Assembly: GCA_030611085.1 (NCBI GenBank)
Contig: JAUWQI010000010.1
Span: 1-43,884 of the forward strand
Direction: 5' to 3'
Origin: Dehalococcoidia bacterium
GTDB lineage: Bacteria > Chloroflexota > Dehalococcoidia > GIF9 > AB-539-J10
DNA length: 43,884 nucleotides
The position numbers and the translations under genes are program-made. Within the stretch, counting starts at the first letter, position 1. Each line of letters starts with the position of its first letter. Of this stretch, positions 31,105 to 39,463 are shown piece by piece. Below the pieces are notes generated by a model that saw only the letters and a program-made list of their open reading frames with translations, was not told the DNA's origin and ran no database searches.

Positions 31105-32763
31105 TTAAGAACCTGAAATCTTAAGCTTACCCTCCGCCCACATATCTCGCAATGCCCTCTTCATGACTTTCATTGTGCCTGTCATAGGCAACTCATCCAT
31201 AAATATCACATAATCAGGGATCCACCATCCGGGAAACCTGGAACGCAGCGGCTTTAGTATATCTTCCTCTGACAGCTTACCTTTGTATTCCTCTTTCAGT
31301 GTGACGGTTGCCACTGGTCTCTCATCCCACTTGGGGTGAGGGACTCCGAAAACCGCTGCCTGACGAATTGCAGAGTTTTCCATGATAGCATTCTCTAAAT
31401 CTACTGAGGAAATCCATTCACCTCCTGACTTAATTATATCCTTGAGCCGGTCTAGAATATGAAGGTAGCCATCCTCCTCTACTATGGCTAGGTCTCCGGT
31501 ATGCAGCCACCCATCCCGGAATACTCCGCTAGTGGCTTCGGCATCATTGTAGTATTCTTCTGCTGGCCAAAGACCTTTGGTGATGACTTCCCCTATCTCC
31601 TTGCCATCCCAAGCCACATCTTTTCCGGTATCCACATTCACCACGCGCACTTCCACGCCTGGTATGGGTAAACCTTGATAAGTCATTCTCTCAAGATACT
31701 TTTCTCGGGACCATCCATCCATATGCTTTCGGTGAGAGGTAACAGTGGTGAAGTTAACACGCCCTTCAACCATGCCGTAAGTCCAATGGCACTTTATTCC
31801 CCTTTTATCCATCATCTCCATCAACGCTTTGTTGGGAGCTGTGGCCCCGGAGAAGACCTTCTTCAAACTGCTAAGGTTATATTTTCCCTTCTCCCACTCT
31901 TGCATAGCGAACATCACTACCGTGCTGGCTCCTTGGAAATAGTTTACCTTCTCTTTTTCTATCAATCTAAGCTGGTCATCGGGAGAGGGATGAGGCCCTG
32001 GCCACACTAGCTTGCCACCCGACATCGCTGTTGACCACTGGAAATTGTGTGAATTGACGTGGAAAAGATTTACTACAGGCATAACTGTGTCGTCTTCATG
32101 GAAGTCTTCTTGATCGGCACCACTGCAACCCAGGCAACGCAAGACAATGGAGCGAGGAGACCATCCTATTCCCTTGGGTCGTCCAGTAGTACCACCAGTG
32201 TAACACAAGACCGCCAGAGAATTTTCTGGTAAATCATCGGGAAAATCATAAGTGGTTGAAGCCTCGCGAAGTAGCTCCTCGTAGGAATAAAGAGGAGAAA
32301 GCTTCGTCTTGAGGAGCTTTTCCGCTGGAGTTAACACCACATAAAGCTCCACAGTTTTTAACTCTTCACTTATTTCCTCGAGGAGGGGAACGAGGTCCTC
32401 GTCAACGAACATTATCTTATCTTTGGAGTGATTGATGGCATAGACTAAATGCTCTCTACTATATCGTATATTGGTCGGATGAAATACTGCACCCATCATT
32501 GGCACGGTATAGGATAGTTCACCATGCCTGTGAGTATTCCAGGCGAAGGTAGCAACTTTATCACCCTGCTCTATGCCTAACTTCTCTAAAGCATTAGCCA
32601 GACGGCATATCCTTTCATATTCCTCATGCCAGGTACACCGGAACTCCTCACTCTGATGGTCGGGACTGTAGATGCCCTCCTTATCACCAAAGTACAAGAC
32701 AGCTCTCATCAAAAGAGGCCTCAGTTGCATCTGGTAAGTTTCTTTTACATATTCAATAGGCAT
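31105..32763 (-). CDS. Acyl-CoA synthetase (AMP-forming)
   Basis: A 552-residue ANL-superfamily enzyme: ATP-binding Y-T-G-G-T-T-G-R-P-K-G, the motif G-W-L-H-T-G-D-L-A and hinge D-R-L-K-D-I-I-K-S-G-G-E, and a catalytic lysine in M-T-G-T-M-K-V-M-K-R near the C-terminus. The Y-G-M-T-E motif reads Y-G-M-V-E. The layout resembles medium or long-chain fatty-acid or aryl-acid CoA ligases. As first gene of the oxidoreductase operon it may activate an acid that is linked to the oxidoreductase's acyl-CoA product. The specificity is unknown. Confidence 0.88.
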   Translation of the reverse strand: MPIEYVKETYQMQLRPLLMRAVLYFGDKEGIYSPDHQSEEFRCTWHEEYERICRLANALEKLGIEQGDKVATFAWNTHRHGELSYTVPMMGAVFHPTNIRYSREHLVYAINHSKDKIMFVDEDLVPLLEEISEELKTVELYVVLTPAEKLLKTKLSPLYSYEELLREASTTYDFPDDLPENSLAVLCYTGGTTGRPKGIGWSPRSIVLRCLGCSGADQEDFHEDDTVMPVVNLFHVNSHNFQWSTAMSGGKLVWPGPHPSPDDQLRLIEKEKVNYFQGASTVVMFAMQEWEKGKYNLSSLKKVFSGATAPNKALMEMMDKRGIKCHWTYGMVEGRVNFTTVTSHRKHMDGWSREKYLERMTYQGLPIPGVEVRVVNVDTGKDVAWDGKEIGEVITKGLWPAEEYYNDAEATSGVFRDGWLHTGDLAIVEEDGYLHILDRLKDIIKSGGEWISSVDLENAIMENSAIRQAAVFGVPHPKWDERPVATVTLKEEYKGKLSEEDILKPLRSRFPGWWIPDYVIFMDELPMTGTMKVMKRALRDMWAEGKLKISGS

Positions 32764-32857
32764 TTTCTTCCCCTTTCACTGTTCGTTCAGCACTTCTTTT
32801 CCGGCTCTCATATTCTGAGTATCTAAAGGGTGCTTTGTGCTGTTAAAAACCAAAACA

Positions 32858-32886
32858 ATTATGGTGATGTATCTGCACATTGTCAA
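32858..32886 (-). promoter_or_regulatory. Promoter for acyl-CoA synthetase operon
   Basis: On the minus strand a perfect TTGACA (32886-32881) and CATAAT (32863-32858) are spaced by 17 nt. It lies 95 nt upstream of the synthetase start. Confidence 0.65.
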
Positions 32887-32914
32887 TTTGCCCATTTTGA
32901 ACTCGTTTTCAGTT

Positions 32915-34216
32915 CTATCTCATAAGACCAGGAAGAAATAATGCGATTTGTGGAAAAGCTACCAATAGAGCCAAGGAAACTATACAAGCGGCAAAATAGT
33001 AACTTACACCTTTGAAGATGGTCTCAAGGGGCACATCTGGGGCTAAACCCTTGACAACATACACATTTATGCCTACTGGTGGGGTAATCGCCCCCATAGT
33101 TGTGGCCATCATTAACATTATCCCAACCCAGATGGGGTCATAACCCAAAGCCATGGCTAGTGGGAAGAAGACGGGGATGGTAACCACGAGAAACCCCAAT
33201 GCATCCATAAGGCAGCCACCAATGATATAGATGACCAATACTATTGCCAGAACAGCAACAGGGGGTACGGGGAGGGCAGATGCCCAATCCGCCAGGAAAA
33301 AGGGGAGCCTGGTCACTGCTAGGAAGCGGCCAAAAATCACTGCTCCAGTGACGAGAACCATAACCATGCAGGATGTGCGTAGCGTTTCCAGAGCGGCTTT
33401 AGTGAATCTTTGCCAGGTGAGTTCTCGCCTGACCAGGGCGATAATTATGGCACCAAAGGAGCCAGCAGCCCCGGCTTCGGTAGGGGTGAACCAGCCGGCA
33501 TAAAGACCACCTAAGACCAAACAAAATAAAACTAGCACTTCTATAACCCCAGGGAGAGCAGCTAGCTTTTCCTTGAAGCTTGTCTTTGGTCCCGCGGGAC
33601 CAAAGTGAGGATTCCGTCGGCAAAGGATGTAAATGGTGACCAGAAATAGGACACCCAGAACAATCCCAGGGAAAATACCGCCGAGGAAGAGCTTAGTTAT
33701 GGATTGTTCGGTTTGCAACCCGATAACGATGAGGATGACGCTGGGGGGAATAACCACACCCAATGTGCCGCCGGTGGCAACAGTGCCTGTACTCAACACC
33801 GGGTCATAATTGTATTTCTCCATCTGGGGCAGGGCTACCGTGCCCATAGTAGCTGCCGTAGCTGAATTGGAACCACAGATAGCAGCAAAAAACTCATCAG
33901 CCACTATTGTAGCCATAGCTATCCCCCCACGCATCTGCCCTACCCACTTATATGCCGTATCATAGAGCCGCACGCTTATCCCGGAGTTGAGGCAAATGTA
34001 ACCCATGAAAATAAAGAGAGGGATGACACTAAGACCATAGGATGAGAACTGTCCCCAGATATCTGAGCTTAATATGTGAAGTGCTGCCTGCGGCGAAACA
34101 AAATAGCTCATGCCAAGAAAGCCAGCCAGCGCCATAGCAAAACCCACTGGCAGCCTCAGAAACATCAGCGTGAGCATGCCAATGATGCCAATGATAGCAA
34201 TTATGGTAGGACTCAT
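32915..34216 (-). CDS. dctM: TRAP transporter large permease, DctM-like
   Basis: A 433-residue membrane protein with about 12 hydrophobic segments: the large permease of tripartite ATP-independent periplasmic transporters, driven by an ion gradient. L-R-L-P-V-G-F-A-M-A, I-C-G-S-N-S-A-T-A-A-T-M-G, G-T-L-G-V-V-I-P-P-S, F-T-P-T-E-A-G and I-T-P-P-V-G-I-N are family motifs. Its first four nucleotides overlap the dctQ stop (ATGA-type overlap), so the two are coupled. Confidence 0.92.
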   Translation of the reverse strand: MSPTIIAIIGIIGMLTLMFLRLPVGFAMALAGFLGMSYFVSPQAALHILSSDIWGQFSSYGLSVIPLFIFMGYICLNSGISVRLYDTAYKWVGQMRGGIAMATIVADEFFAAICGSNSATAATMGTVALPQMEKYNYDPVLSTGTVATGGTLGVVIPPSVILIVIGLQTEQSITKLFLGGIFPGIVLGVLFLVTIYILCRRNPHFGPAGPKTSFKEKLAALPGVIEVLVLFCLVLGGLYAGWFTPTEAGAAGSFGAIIIALVRRELTWQRFTKAALETLRTSCMVMVLVTGAVIFGRFLAVTRLPFFLADWASALPVPPVAVLAIVLVIYIIGGCLMDALGFLVVTIPVFFPLAMALGYDPIWVGIMLMMATTMGAITPPVGINVYVVKGLAPDVPLETIFKGVSYYFAACIVSLALLVAFPQIALFLPGLMR

Positions 34217-34698
34217 CGCTTCACTGCCTCAGTCAGCGACTTCAAGAAATCCACCAGCAATGCTAAGCACAGGAGGGCGCAGCCAATGGCCACCGCATAT
34301 ATGAAAGGGAAAAAGATTATATGTAGCGATTCGGATACCGACCCCATTTCCCAATAGTGGGTAGCGAGTTTGATGATTTGCCAGGTCGCCATTCCAAATA
34401 GAACCATGCCGGCAAAGAACATAATGCTATCAATAATTGCTTGAACCCGCGGTCGAAATCGGGATACCATTATCTCTACGCAGGTGTGACCTCGCTGCCT
34501 CTGAGTATAGCCTAAAGCGAAGGCAACCACTAAAGCTGCTAGCCACCCAATAACTTCGGTAGTGCCAGCGAAAGGCACCCAGACCTTCCGCATAATCATG
34601 TTGACCACAGTGAAGAGCATCATTGTTACCAAAATGCCGCTAGCTATCCAACTGAGCCACCGATTTAAAGTGCTGATAATCTTTTCTAAATAAGCCAT
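34213..34698 (-). CDS. dctQ: TRAP transporter small permease, DctQ-like
   Basis: A 161-residue membrane protein with four predicted helices (near 13-35, 47-66, 85-105, 128-150). The pattern R-W-L-S-W-I-A-S-G-I-L-V, M-R-K-V-W-V-P-F-A-G-T-T-E-V-I and R-G-H-T-C-V-E-I fits DctQ. It stabilises the large permease. It is separated from dctP by a 143-nt gap that contains an inverted repeat. Confidence 0.9.
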   Translation of the reverse strand: MAYLEKIISTLNRWLSWIASGILVTMMLFTVVNMIMRKVWVPFAGTTEVIGWLAALVVAFALGYTQRQRGHTCVEIMVSRFRPRVQAIIDSIMFFAGMVLFGMATWQIIKLATHYWEMGSVSESLHIIFFPFIYAVAIGCALLCLALLVDFLKSLTEAVKR

Positions 34699-34748
34699 TT
34701 TTACACCATAAACATTTCAGGCTACGCAACCATCTAAAACCTGCTACC

Positions 34749-34807
34749 CTTTATAGAGGGTGCCCTTGGTAAATTGCGCCACAGACTAATGGACACCCTC
34801 TATAGGT
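34749..34807 (-). promoter_or_regulatory. Inverted repeat between dctP and dctQ
   Basis: Arms tttatagagggtgccc (34750-34765) and ggacaccctctatag (34791-34805) form a near-perfect stem with a 25-nt loop in the leader between dctP and dctQM. Without a clear U tract it resembles an RNA-processing or stabilising hairpin, which could raise binding-protein level relative to the permeases (inference). Confidence 0.45.
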
Positions 34808-34841
34808 CTGGAATCTATATGGAACCCACGGCTTGTGTGGC

Positions 34842-35897
34842 TTACTTGCTGTATTTTGCACAAAGCTCAGCTAGCCTATCCAGGTATTCATTCCCGGGTA
34901 GCCCTTTGGCCGCCATATCCGCTAGATACTTATTAACTATGGGCTTGAGCAGTTCATCCCATTTAGCCTTCTCTTCCGAGGAAATGGTGATGATTTCAAA
35001 GCCGCATTCCTCCTTCGCCCACTTTATAGACTCCTCAGTATGCTTATCCATATATTCGCCGGTCCACACTGATTGCTCCAAACTAAGGTCATTCATAACC
35101 TTTTTCACATCTGCAGGTAGGGAATCCCACTTGTCTTTGTTCATTACTACGACGAATAAGCAACCTATACATGGCGACCAATCAGTAGCATAATGGCAAG
35201 TCTCAGCATATTTGAAGTCGAGAAGTGTCTCGAGAGAGGAGACATAGCCCTTGACCACTCCCTTGGCTAGGGCTTCAGGCACCTCAGATTGAGGCATGCC
35301 TACCGGGGCTGCTCCCAGTGCTTTCATAATTGGCACCACTGCTCCTGAGGAGCGTAGCTCTAAACCTCTAAGGTCTTCCAGTTCTCGCACCGGGTCTATG
35401 GTTACAATGTGGTTTGGTCCGGCGGTATACATGTAGAGCACTTTGAAATCAGCTAGCGATGCTGGGTTGAACTCGTTATAAGCCTCCCACAGGACCCGGC
35501 TAGCCACTGCTGTATTGGGGAACTTGATAGCGGGGTTCTCCATGCCAAGCATCAGAGAGAAACGACCTGGCTCGTAGGAGAGGCAGGAACAGCCTATATC
35601 AGCCACACCGGCGTTCACTCCGTCAAACATGGCTGGGGCGGTGAGCAAGGTTCCGCCAGGGAAGGTATCGATTTCAACCTTGCCATTAGTGCGATTCTCT
35701 ACCTTATCTACCCAGTCCTCCATCGACACACAAGGGAAAGTAGGTGCAGGTGGGAAGTGGGCAAAGGTCAACTTTATGGGTTCGCCCGTGGTTGGCGGTG
35801 TCGCCGGTTTTCCACACCCGCTGACCGCTAGCAACGTTATCGCTATTATTACTATGACTATCGATTCTACAAACTTCAGCGTCTTTTTAGTTTTCAT
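34842..35897 (-). CDS. dctP: TRAP transporter substrate-binding protein, DctP-like lipoprotein
   Basis: A 351-residue extracytoplasmic solute receptor. The signal peptide's hydrophobic core is about 12-24, with lipobox A-V-S-G-C (Cys28). Mature features include I-K-L-T-F-A-H-F-P-P, T-F-P-G-G-T-L-L, L-R-S-S-G-A-V-V-P-I-M-K-A-L-G-A-A-P-V-G-M-P and W-D-S-L-P-A-D-V-K-K-V. The R-x-S-G segment corresponds to the usual carboxylate-binding region (family: R-x-P or R-x-x-G). The ligand is probably an organic acid. A micro-ORF lies in its leader. Confidence 0.9.
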   Translation of the reverse strand: MKTKKTLKFVESIVIVIIAITLLAVSGCGKPATPPTTGEPIKLTFAHFPPAPTFPCVSMEDWVDKVENRTNGKVEIDTFPGGTLLTAPAMFDGVNAGVADIGCSCLSYEPGRFSLMLGMENPAIKFPNTAVASRVLWEAYNEFNPASLADFKVLYMYTAGPNHIVTIDPVRELEDLRGLELRSSGAVVPIMKALGAAPVGMPQSEVPEALAKGVVKGYVSSLETLLDFKYAETCHYATDWSPCIGCLFVVVMNKDKWDSLPADVKKVMNDLSLEQSVWTGEYMDKHTEESIKWAKEECGFEIITISSEEKAKWDELLKPIVNKYLADMAAKGLPGNEYLDRLAELCAKYSK

Positions 35898-35946
35898 TTA
35901 ACATCTCCTTGTTTTGTTGTTTCTAATCTTTGTATTTTGGCGCCGA

Positions 35947-35979
35947 CTAGCAGCACCAGGTCTGTAGTATAGTGAGCAT
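35947..35979 (-). CDS. Micro-ORF upstream of dctP (candidate leader peptide, 10 aa)
   Basis: AAAGGAGG lies 7 nt before ATG 35979; the 10-residue frame M-L-T-I-L-Q-T-W-C-C stops at TAG 35947. The block GGAGGTTTGAATATG plus codons for x-x-I-L-Q-x-W parallels the 27563-27637 micro-ORF, and differences between the two are mainly conservative (F/L, V/I, N/T; Leu as TTG versus CTA). The gap to dctP is about 50 nt with a second SD. Function is unknown. Confidence 0.5.
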   Translation of the reverse strand: MLTILQTWCC

Positions 35980-35990
35980 ATTCAAACCTC

Positions 35991-36025
35991 CTTTATTGAG
36001 ATTGCTTCGATTTGCTCGCAATGAC
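35991..36025. repeat. Dispersed repeat upstream of micro-ORF and dctP
   Basis: ctttattgagattgcttcg is followed by atttgctcgcaatgac, a palindromic 'attgcttcg...cgcaatgac' unit. The same ctttattgagattgcttcg word begins the copy at 39466. It sits 17 nt after the trpA stop. Confidence 0.7.
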
Positions 36026-36041
36026 ATTGATTTGAATTTTT

Positions 36042-36851
36042 CTATGATTCATCGAGAGCCTCTCTCAATTGTCTGGCAAAACTTTGAACTAAGCTTAAAG
36101 ATTTGTCTTCCTCCATAAGCTGAATGATGCGACTGCCTACAATTACCCCGTTGACTATTTTGCCCATTTGCCTGGCTTGTTGTGGGGTAGATATTCCAAA
36201 TCCCAGACAAAGGGGATGAAATTGCTTCCCCTTCGCTGCGCTCAGGGTCGCAGTGGTGCTTCTCACCTTGGTCACAAATGCCGCTAAGCCTGGAGGTAAT
36301 TTTTCTCTGGCTCCGGTGACTCCCATCACTGAAACCAGATATATGAAGCCACGAGATTTTTGGGCTACAAGCTGAATGCGTTCTTCAGTGCTAGTGGGGG
36401 TCAGGAGGTAGATGAGATCAATGCCATGATCTTGCGTGATAAGCTCTAAGTCATAGCCTTCCTCTGGAGGTAGGTCAGGAATAATCAGGCCGTCAATTCC
36501 GGATCTGGCACAAGCATCACAAAATTCATCAAGACCATAGTTAAAAATTGGATTGAAATAGCTCATAAATATTAGAGGGACTTTAACCTGCTGATTCAAT
36601 TCCTTGGCTACTTCAAGGCAAATTTTCGGAGTGACTCCGTTTTGTAAGGCACGAAAACTTGCCTTTTGTATGGTGATACCATCTGCTATAGGGTCAGAGA
36701 AAGGGATGCCTAGCTCTATCAAATCGCATCCACTTTCAGCGAGGAGAGGGACTACCCTCAAGGTTGCCTCGATGCTGGGATAACCTACAGTGATATAAGG
36801 AATAAAAGCTGTGTGATTGGGCTGGGCAAAAGCAGAGGCAATACGGCTCAC
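36042..36851 (-). CDS. trpA: Tryptophan synthase alpha chain
   Basis: A 269-residue TIM barrel that splits indole-3-glycerol phosphate into indole and G3[14 protein letters not shown] (catalytic Glu), P-D-L-P-P-E-E (catalytic Asp) and L-G-F-G-I-S-T-P are intact. Residues about 199-212 ([14 protein letters not shown]) have no counterpart in other TrpA and coincide with a dispersed repeat at 36221-36252. They fall in the loop before the strand L-C-L-G-F-G, so the enzyme may still fold. Overlaps trpB by 4 nt. Confidence 0.93.
   Translation of the reverse strand: MSRIASAFAQPNHTAFIPYITVGYPSIEATLRVVPLLAESGCDLIELGIPFSDPIADGITIQKASFRALQNGVTPKICLEVAKELNQQVKVPLIFMSYFNPIFNYGLDEFCDACARSGIDGLIIPDLPPEEGYDLELITQDHGIDLIYLLTPTSTEERIQLVAQKSRGFIYLVSVMGVTGAREKLPPGLAAFVTKVRSTTATLSAAKGKQFHPLCLGFGISTPQQARQMGKIVNGVIVGSRIIQLMEEDKSLSLVQSFARQLREALDES
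36221..36252 (-). repeat. Dispersed repeat fragment in frame within trpA
   Basis: attgcttccccttcgctgcg then ctcagggtcgca resembles the repeat words of 39466 (gattgcttcg, ccttcacttcgttcaggg). It adds about 13 residues without breaking trpA. Confidence 0.6.
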
Positions 36852-38053
36852 AATTTTACTCCTAATGCCCTAGCTACAATGTCAACATCTTTATCACCTC
36901 GACCAGAAAGGTTAACAACGATAATTTGCTTCTTAGGGAGAGAACTCGCCATTTTGACAGTGTAGGATATGGCATGTGCTGGCTCAAGTGCTGGGATAAT
37001 ACCCTCAGTTTGAGAAAGGAGATGGAAAGCCTCCAGCGCCGCGTTATCGTCCACAGCTACATAAGTGGCTCTCCCTACGGCTTTATAATAGCTGTGTTCC
37101 GGACCTACACCAGGATAATCCAGTCCAGGAGCGATGCTGTGCGTCTCGCGAATCTGTCCAGCGTCATCTTGGAGAACATAGGATTTTGCCCCATGGAGCA
37201 CTCCTACTCTTCCTGCAACTAGGGAGGCAGCGTGTTGTAGGGTCTTGATTCCTTTTCCTGCCGCTTCTACCCCGATGAACTTGACATCCCTGTCATTCAC
37301 AAAGGGATGAAAAATCCCAATGGCATTGCTTCCACCACCTACACAGGCAATTATATAATCAGGTAAGCGGCCGCATTTTTCTAAAATTTGTTGTTTTGTT
37401 TCCTTCCCTATGATTGACTGAAAATCACGCACCATTGTGGGGTAGGGGTGAGGACCTACCACTGAACCCAGAAGATAGTAAGTATCTCTTACATTGGTTA
37501 CCCAGTCTCTTATTGCTTCATTGATGGCGTCCTTCAAGGTTTTACTGCCTGAGGAAACGGGGCGCACCTCTGCACCTAATAGTTTCATACGGAAGACATT
37601 GAGAGGCTGACGACTTATATCCTCCTCTCCCATATAGACGATGCAATCCAGTCCTAGCTTAGCACATACGGTAGCCGCAGCCACCCCATGCTGCCCGGCG
37701 CCAGTCTCAGCGATGATTCTTCGCTTTCCCATTCTCTTAGCAAGAAGGCCTTGCCCTAGAGCATTATTTATCTTATGGGCACCGGTATGAGCTAAGTCTT
37801 CCCTTTTAAGGAAGATTTGGGTACCTCCGCAATGCTTTGTAAGCCTTTCAGCAAAGTAAAGGGGTGTTGGCCTTCCTGAGTAATCCCGCGACAAGGAATC
37901 AAACTCAGCCCAGAAGGATGGGTCATGCTTTGCTCCCTCATAAGCAGCATTCAATGCATCCAGAGCCGGTATGAGTGTTTCTGGCGCGAACCTGCCGCCA
38001 AATTGCTCAAAATAGCCACTTGAATCAGGCAGTTGCTTAGCTTCTATTCTCAT
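36848..38053 (-). CDS. trpB: Tryptophan synthase beta chain (TrpB1)
   Basis: A 401-residue PLP enzyme joining indole and serine. The start [15 protein letters not shown], the PLP lysine in [19 protein letters not shown] and the phosphate cup G-G-G-S-N-A-I-G are classical for the TrpA-dependent TrpB1. It overlaps trpF by 17 nt upstream and trpA by 4 nt downstream. Confidence 0.95.
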   Translation of the reverse strand: MRIEAKQLPDSSGYFEQFGGRFAPETLIPALDALNAAYEGAKHDPSFWAEFDSLSRDYSGRPTPLYFAERLTKHCGGTQIFLKREDLAHTGAHKINNALGQGLLAKRMGKRRIIAETGAGQHGVAAATVCAKLGLDCIVYMGEEDISRQPLNVFRMKLLGAEVRPVSSGSKTLKDAINEAIRDWVTNVRDTYYLLGSVVGPHPYPTMVRDFQSIIGKETKQQILEKCGRLPDYIIACVGGGSNAIGIFHPFVNDRDVKFIGVEAAGKGIKTLQHAASLVAGRVGVLHGAKSYVLQDDAGQIRETHSIAPGLDYPGVGPEHSYYKAVGRATYVAVDDNAALEAFHLLSQTEGIIPALEPAHAISYTVKMASSLPKKQIIVVNLSGRGDKDVDIVARALGVKL

Positions 38054-38693
38054 CAGATTTCCTTACTGCTCCAATGAATGTCTTAATCTTGGCTATATCC
38101 TTGACTCCATCCACCTCCACTCCGGAGGAGACATCCACTCCCCAAGGTGATACTATCTCAATTGCTTGAGCTACATTATTCGGGTCAAGCCCTCCAGCGA
38201 TAATCACTGGAAATCTCTTTGCTACTTGCTGAGCTAATTTCCAGTTGAAAGTCAGTCCTGTTCCGCCATATTTGCCTTCAGCCTGGGAATCAAGGAGGGG
38301 GACGAATCTTTGTGTGGAAAGTAATTTAGCTCCCTCGTCCAGTTCAGCGCAGATTTCTTCAGTACACTGTTGACCTATCCGGATAGCCTTAATTATTGGT
38401 CGGGTAATTCCACAGCAATATTCCCAGGGCTCATCGCCACTTAGCTGGACCCAATCTAAAGCACAAAAATCGGCAATTTCATTTACTTCAGAGACAGGCA
38501 TATTGACAAAGACGCCGACTGTCTTCGCAGTCTTGTTTTCTTTCTTTAGGATACTGATTATCTCGCATGCCTTGACAGGTGTTACCTGTCGTCGGCTGTG
38601 AGCAAAGACTAGTCCAATAAAATCAGCGCCAGCTTCAACTGTTGCTAGCGCATGAGCCTCTTCTGTAATCCCGCAAATCTTTATGCGTGTCAT
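38037..38693 (-). CDS. trpF: Phosphoribosylanthranilate isomerase
   Basis: A 218-residue barrel enzyme performing the Amadori rearrangement of PRA. K-I-C-G-I-T (catalytic Cys), [17 protein letters not shown] and G-V-D-V-S-S-G-V-E (catalytic Asp) are present. Length is normal. Overlaps trpC by 4 nt. Confidence 0.94.
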   Translation of the reverse strand: MTRIKICGITEEAHALATVEAGADFIGLVFAHSRRQVTPVKACEIISILKKENKTAKTVGVFVNMPVSEVNEIADFCALDWVQLSGDEPWEYCCGITRPIIKAIRIGQQCTEEICAELDEGAKLLSTQRFVPLLDSQAEGKYGGTGLTFNWKLAQQVAKRFPVIIAGGLDPNNVAQAIEIVSPWGVDVSSGVEVDGVKDIAKIKTFIGAVRKSDENRS

Positions 38694-39457
38694 AGTAATA
38701 ATTCTTTCATCTTGCCCAAAACATCATCGGCAGTAACCAGGGCTTCGCCAACAAGTATGGCGTTAACTCCCCACTCCTCAAGCTTTTCGATATCCTTCCG
38801 ACTTTTAATGCCGCTCTCGCTGACTACAATCCGTTGTTGTGGGATGGGGGGGCGCAGTCGGCGGGTTGTAGCGATATCAAGGACAAAGGTATTGAGGTCT
38901 CGATTGTTAATTCCGATGATTTCCGCTCCACTAAGAAGTGCCCTCTCTACTTCACCTTCATTATGAACCTCAACCAGACATTTTAAACCGAGGCTATGGC
39001 TCACCGAAAGGAGTTCCTCAAGCTGGTTTTGGCTTAAAATAGCTGCTATTAGCAATAAGGCATCAGCACCATAGGCACATGACTCATATAGTTGATATGG
39101 GGTAAAAATGAAATCTTTCCTCAGTAGCGGAAGCTCAACTACCTCTCTAATTGCTGCCAGATGCTCAATGCTACCGTGGAAATAATTTGCCTCAGTTAGC
39201 ACTGAAATGGCGGCAGCGCCACCTTTAACATAGGTCTTAGCTAACTCGGCGGGATTAAGGTTGGGACGAAGAATCCCTCGTGATGGGGATGCCTGCTTTA
39301 TTTCGGCAATCAGTCGAATGTGGTTGCCTCTAAGGGCAGAAGCAAAGTCCAGCGGCGGCTTCTGCTGGGCAATGCGCTCTTCTAGACAACTTAATGGCAG
39401 CGTCTTCTTTCTTTGCTCAACCTCTTCTTTTTTTGAGGCAATGATTTCATCTAACAT
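38690..39457 (-). CDS. trpC: Indole-3-glycerol phosphate synthase
   Basis: A 255-residue barrel enzyme. A-E-I-K-Q-A-S-P-S-R-G (catalytic Lys), A-A-I-S-V-L-T-E, L-L-R-K-D-F-I, G-I-N-N-R-D-L-N-T-F and S-E-S-G-I are present. It starts 6 nt after the trpD stop and overlaps trpF. Confidence 0.95.
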   Translation of the reverse strand: MLDEIIASKKEEVEQRKKTLPLSCLEERIAQQKPPLDFASALRGNHIRLIAEIKQASPSRGILRPNLNPAELAKTYVKGGAAAISVLTEANYFHGSIEHLAAIREVVELPLLRKDFIFTPYQLYESCAYGADALLLIAAILSQNQLEELLSVSHSLGLKCLVEVHNEGEVERALLSGAEIIGINNRDLNTFVLDIATTRRLRPPIPQQRIVVSESGIKSRKDIEKLEEWGVNAILVGEALVTADDVLGKMKELLL

Positions 39458-39463
39458 CTTTCT

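Noticed and set aside
32764-32804. Short frame M-R-A-G-K-E-V-L-N-E-Q before the acyl-CoA synthetase as a third micro-ORF
   Set aside because: It has no SD and does not share the L-Q-x-W pattern.
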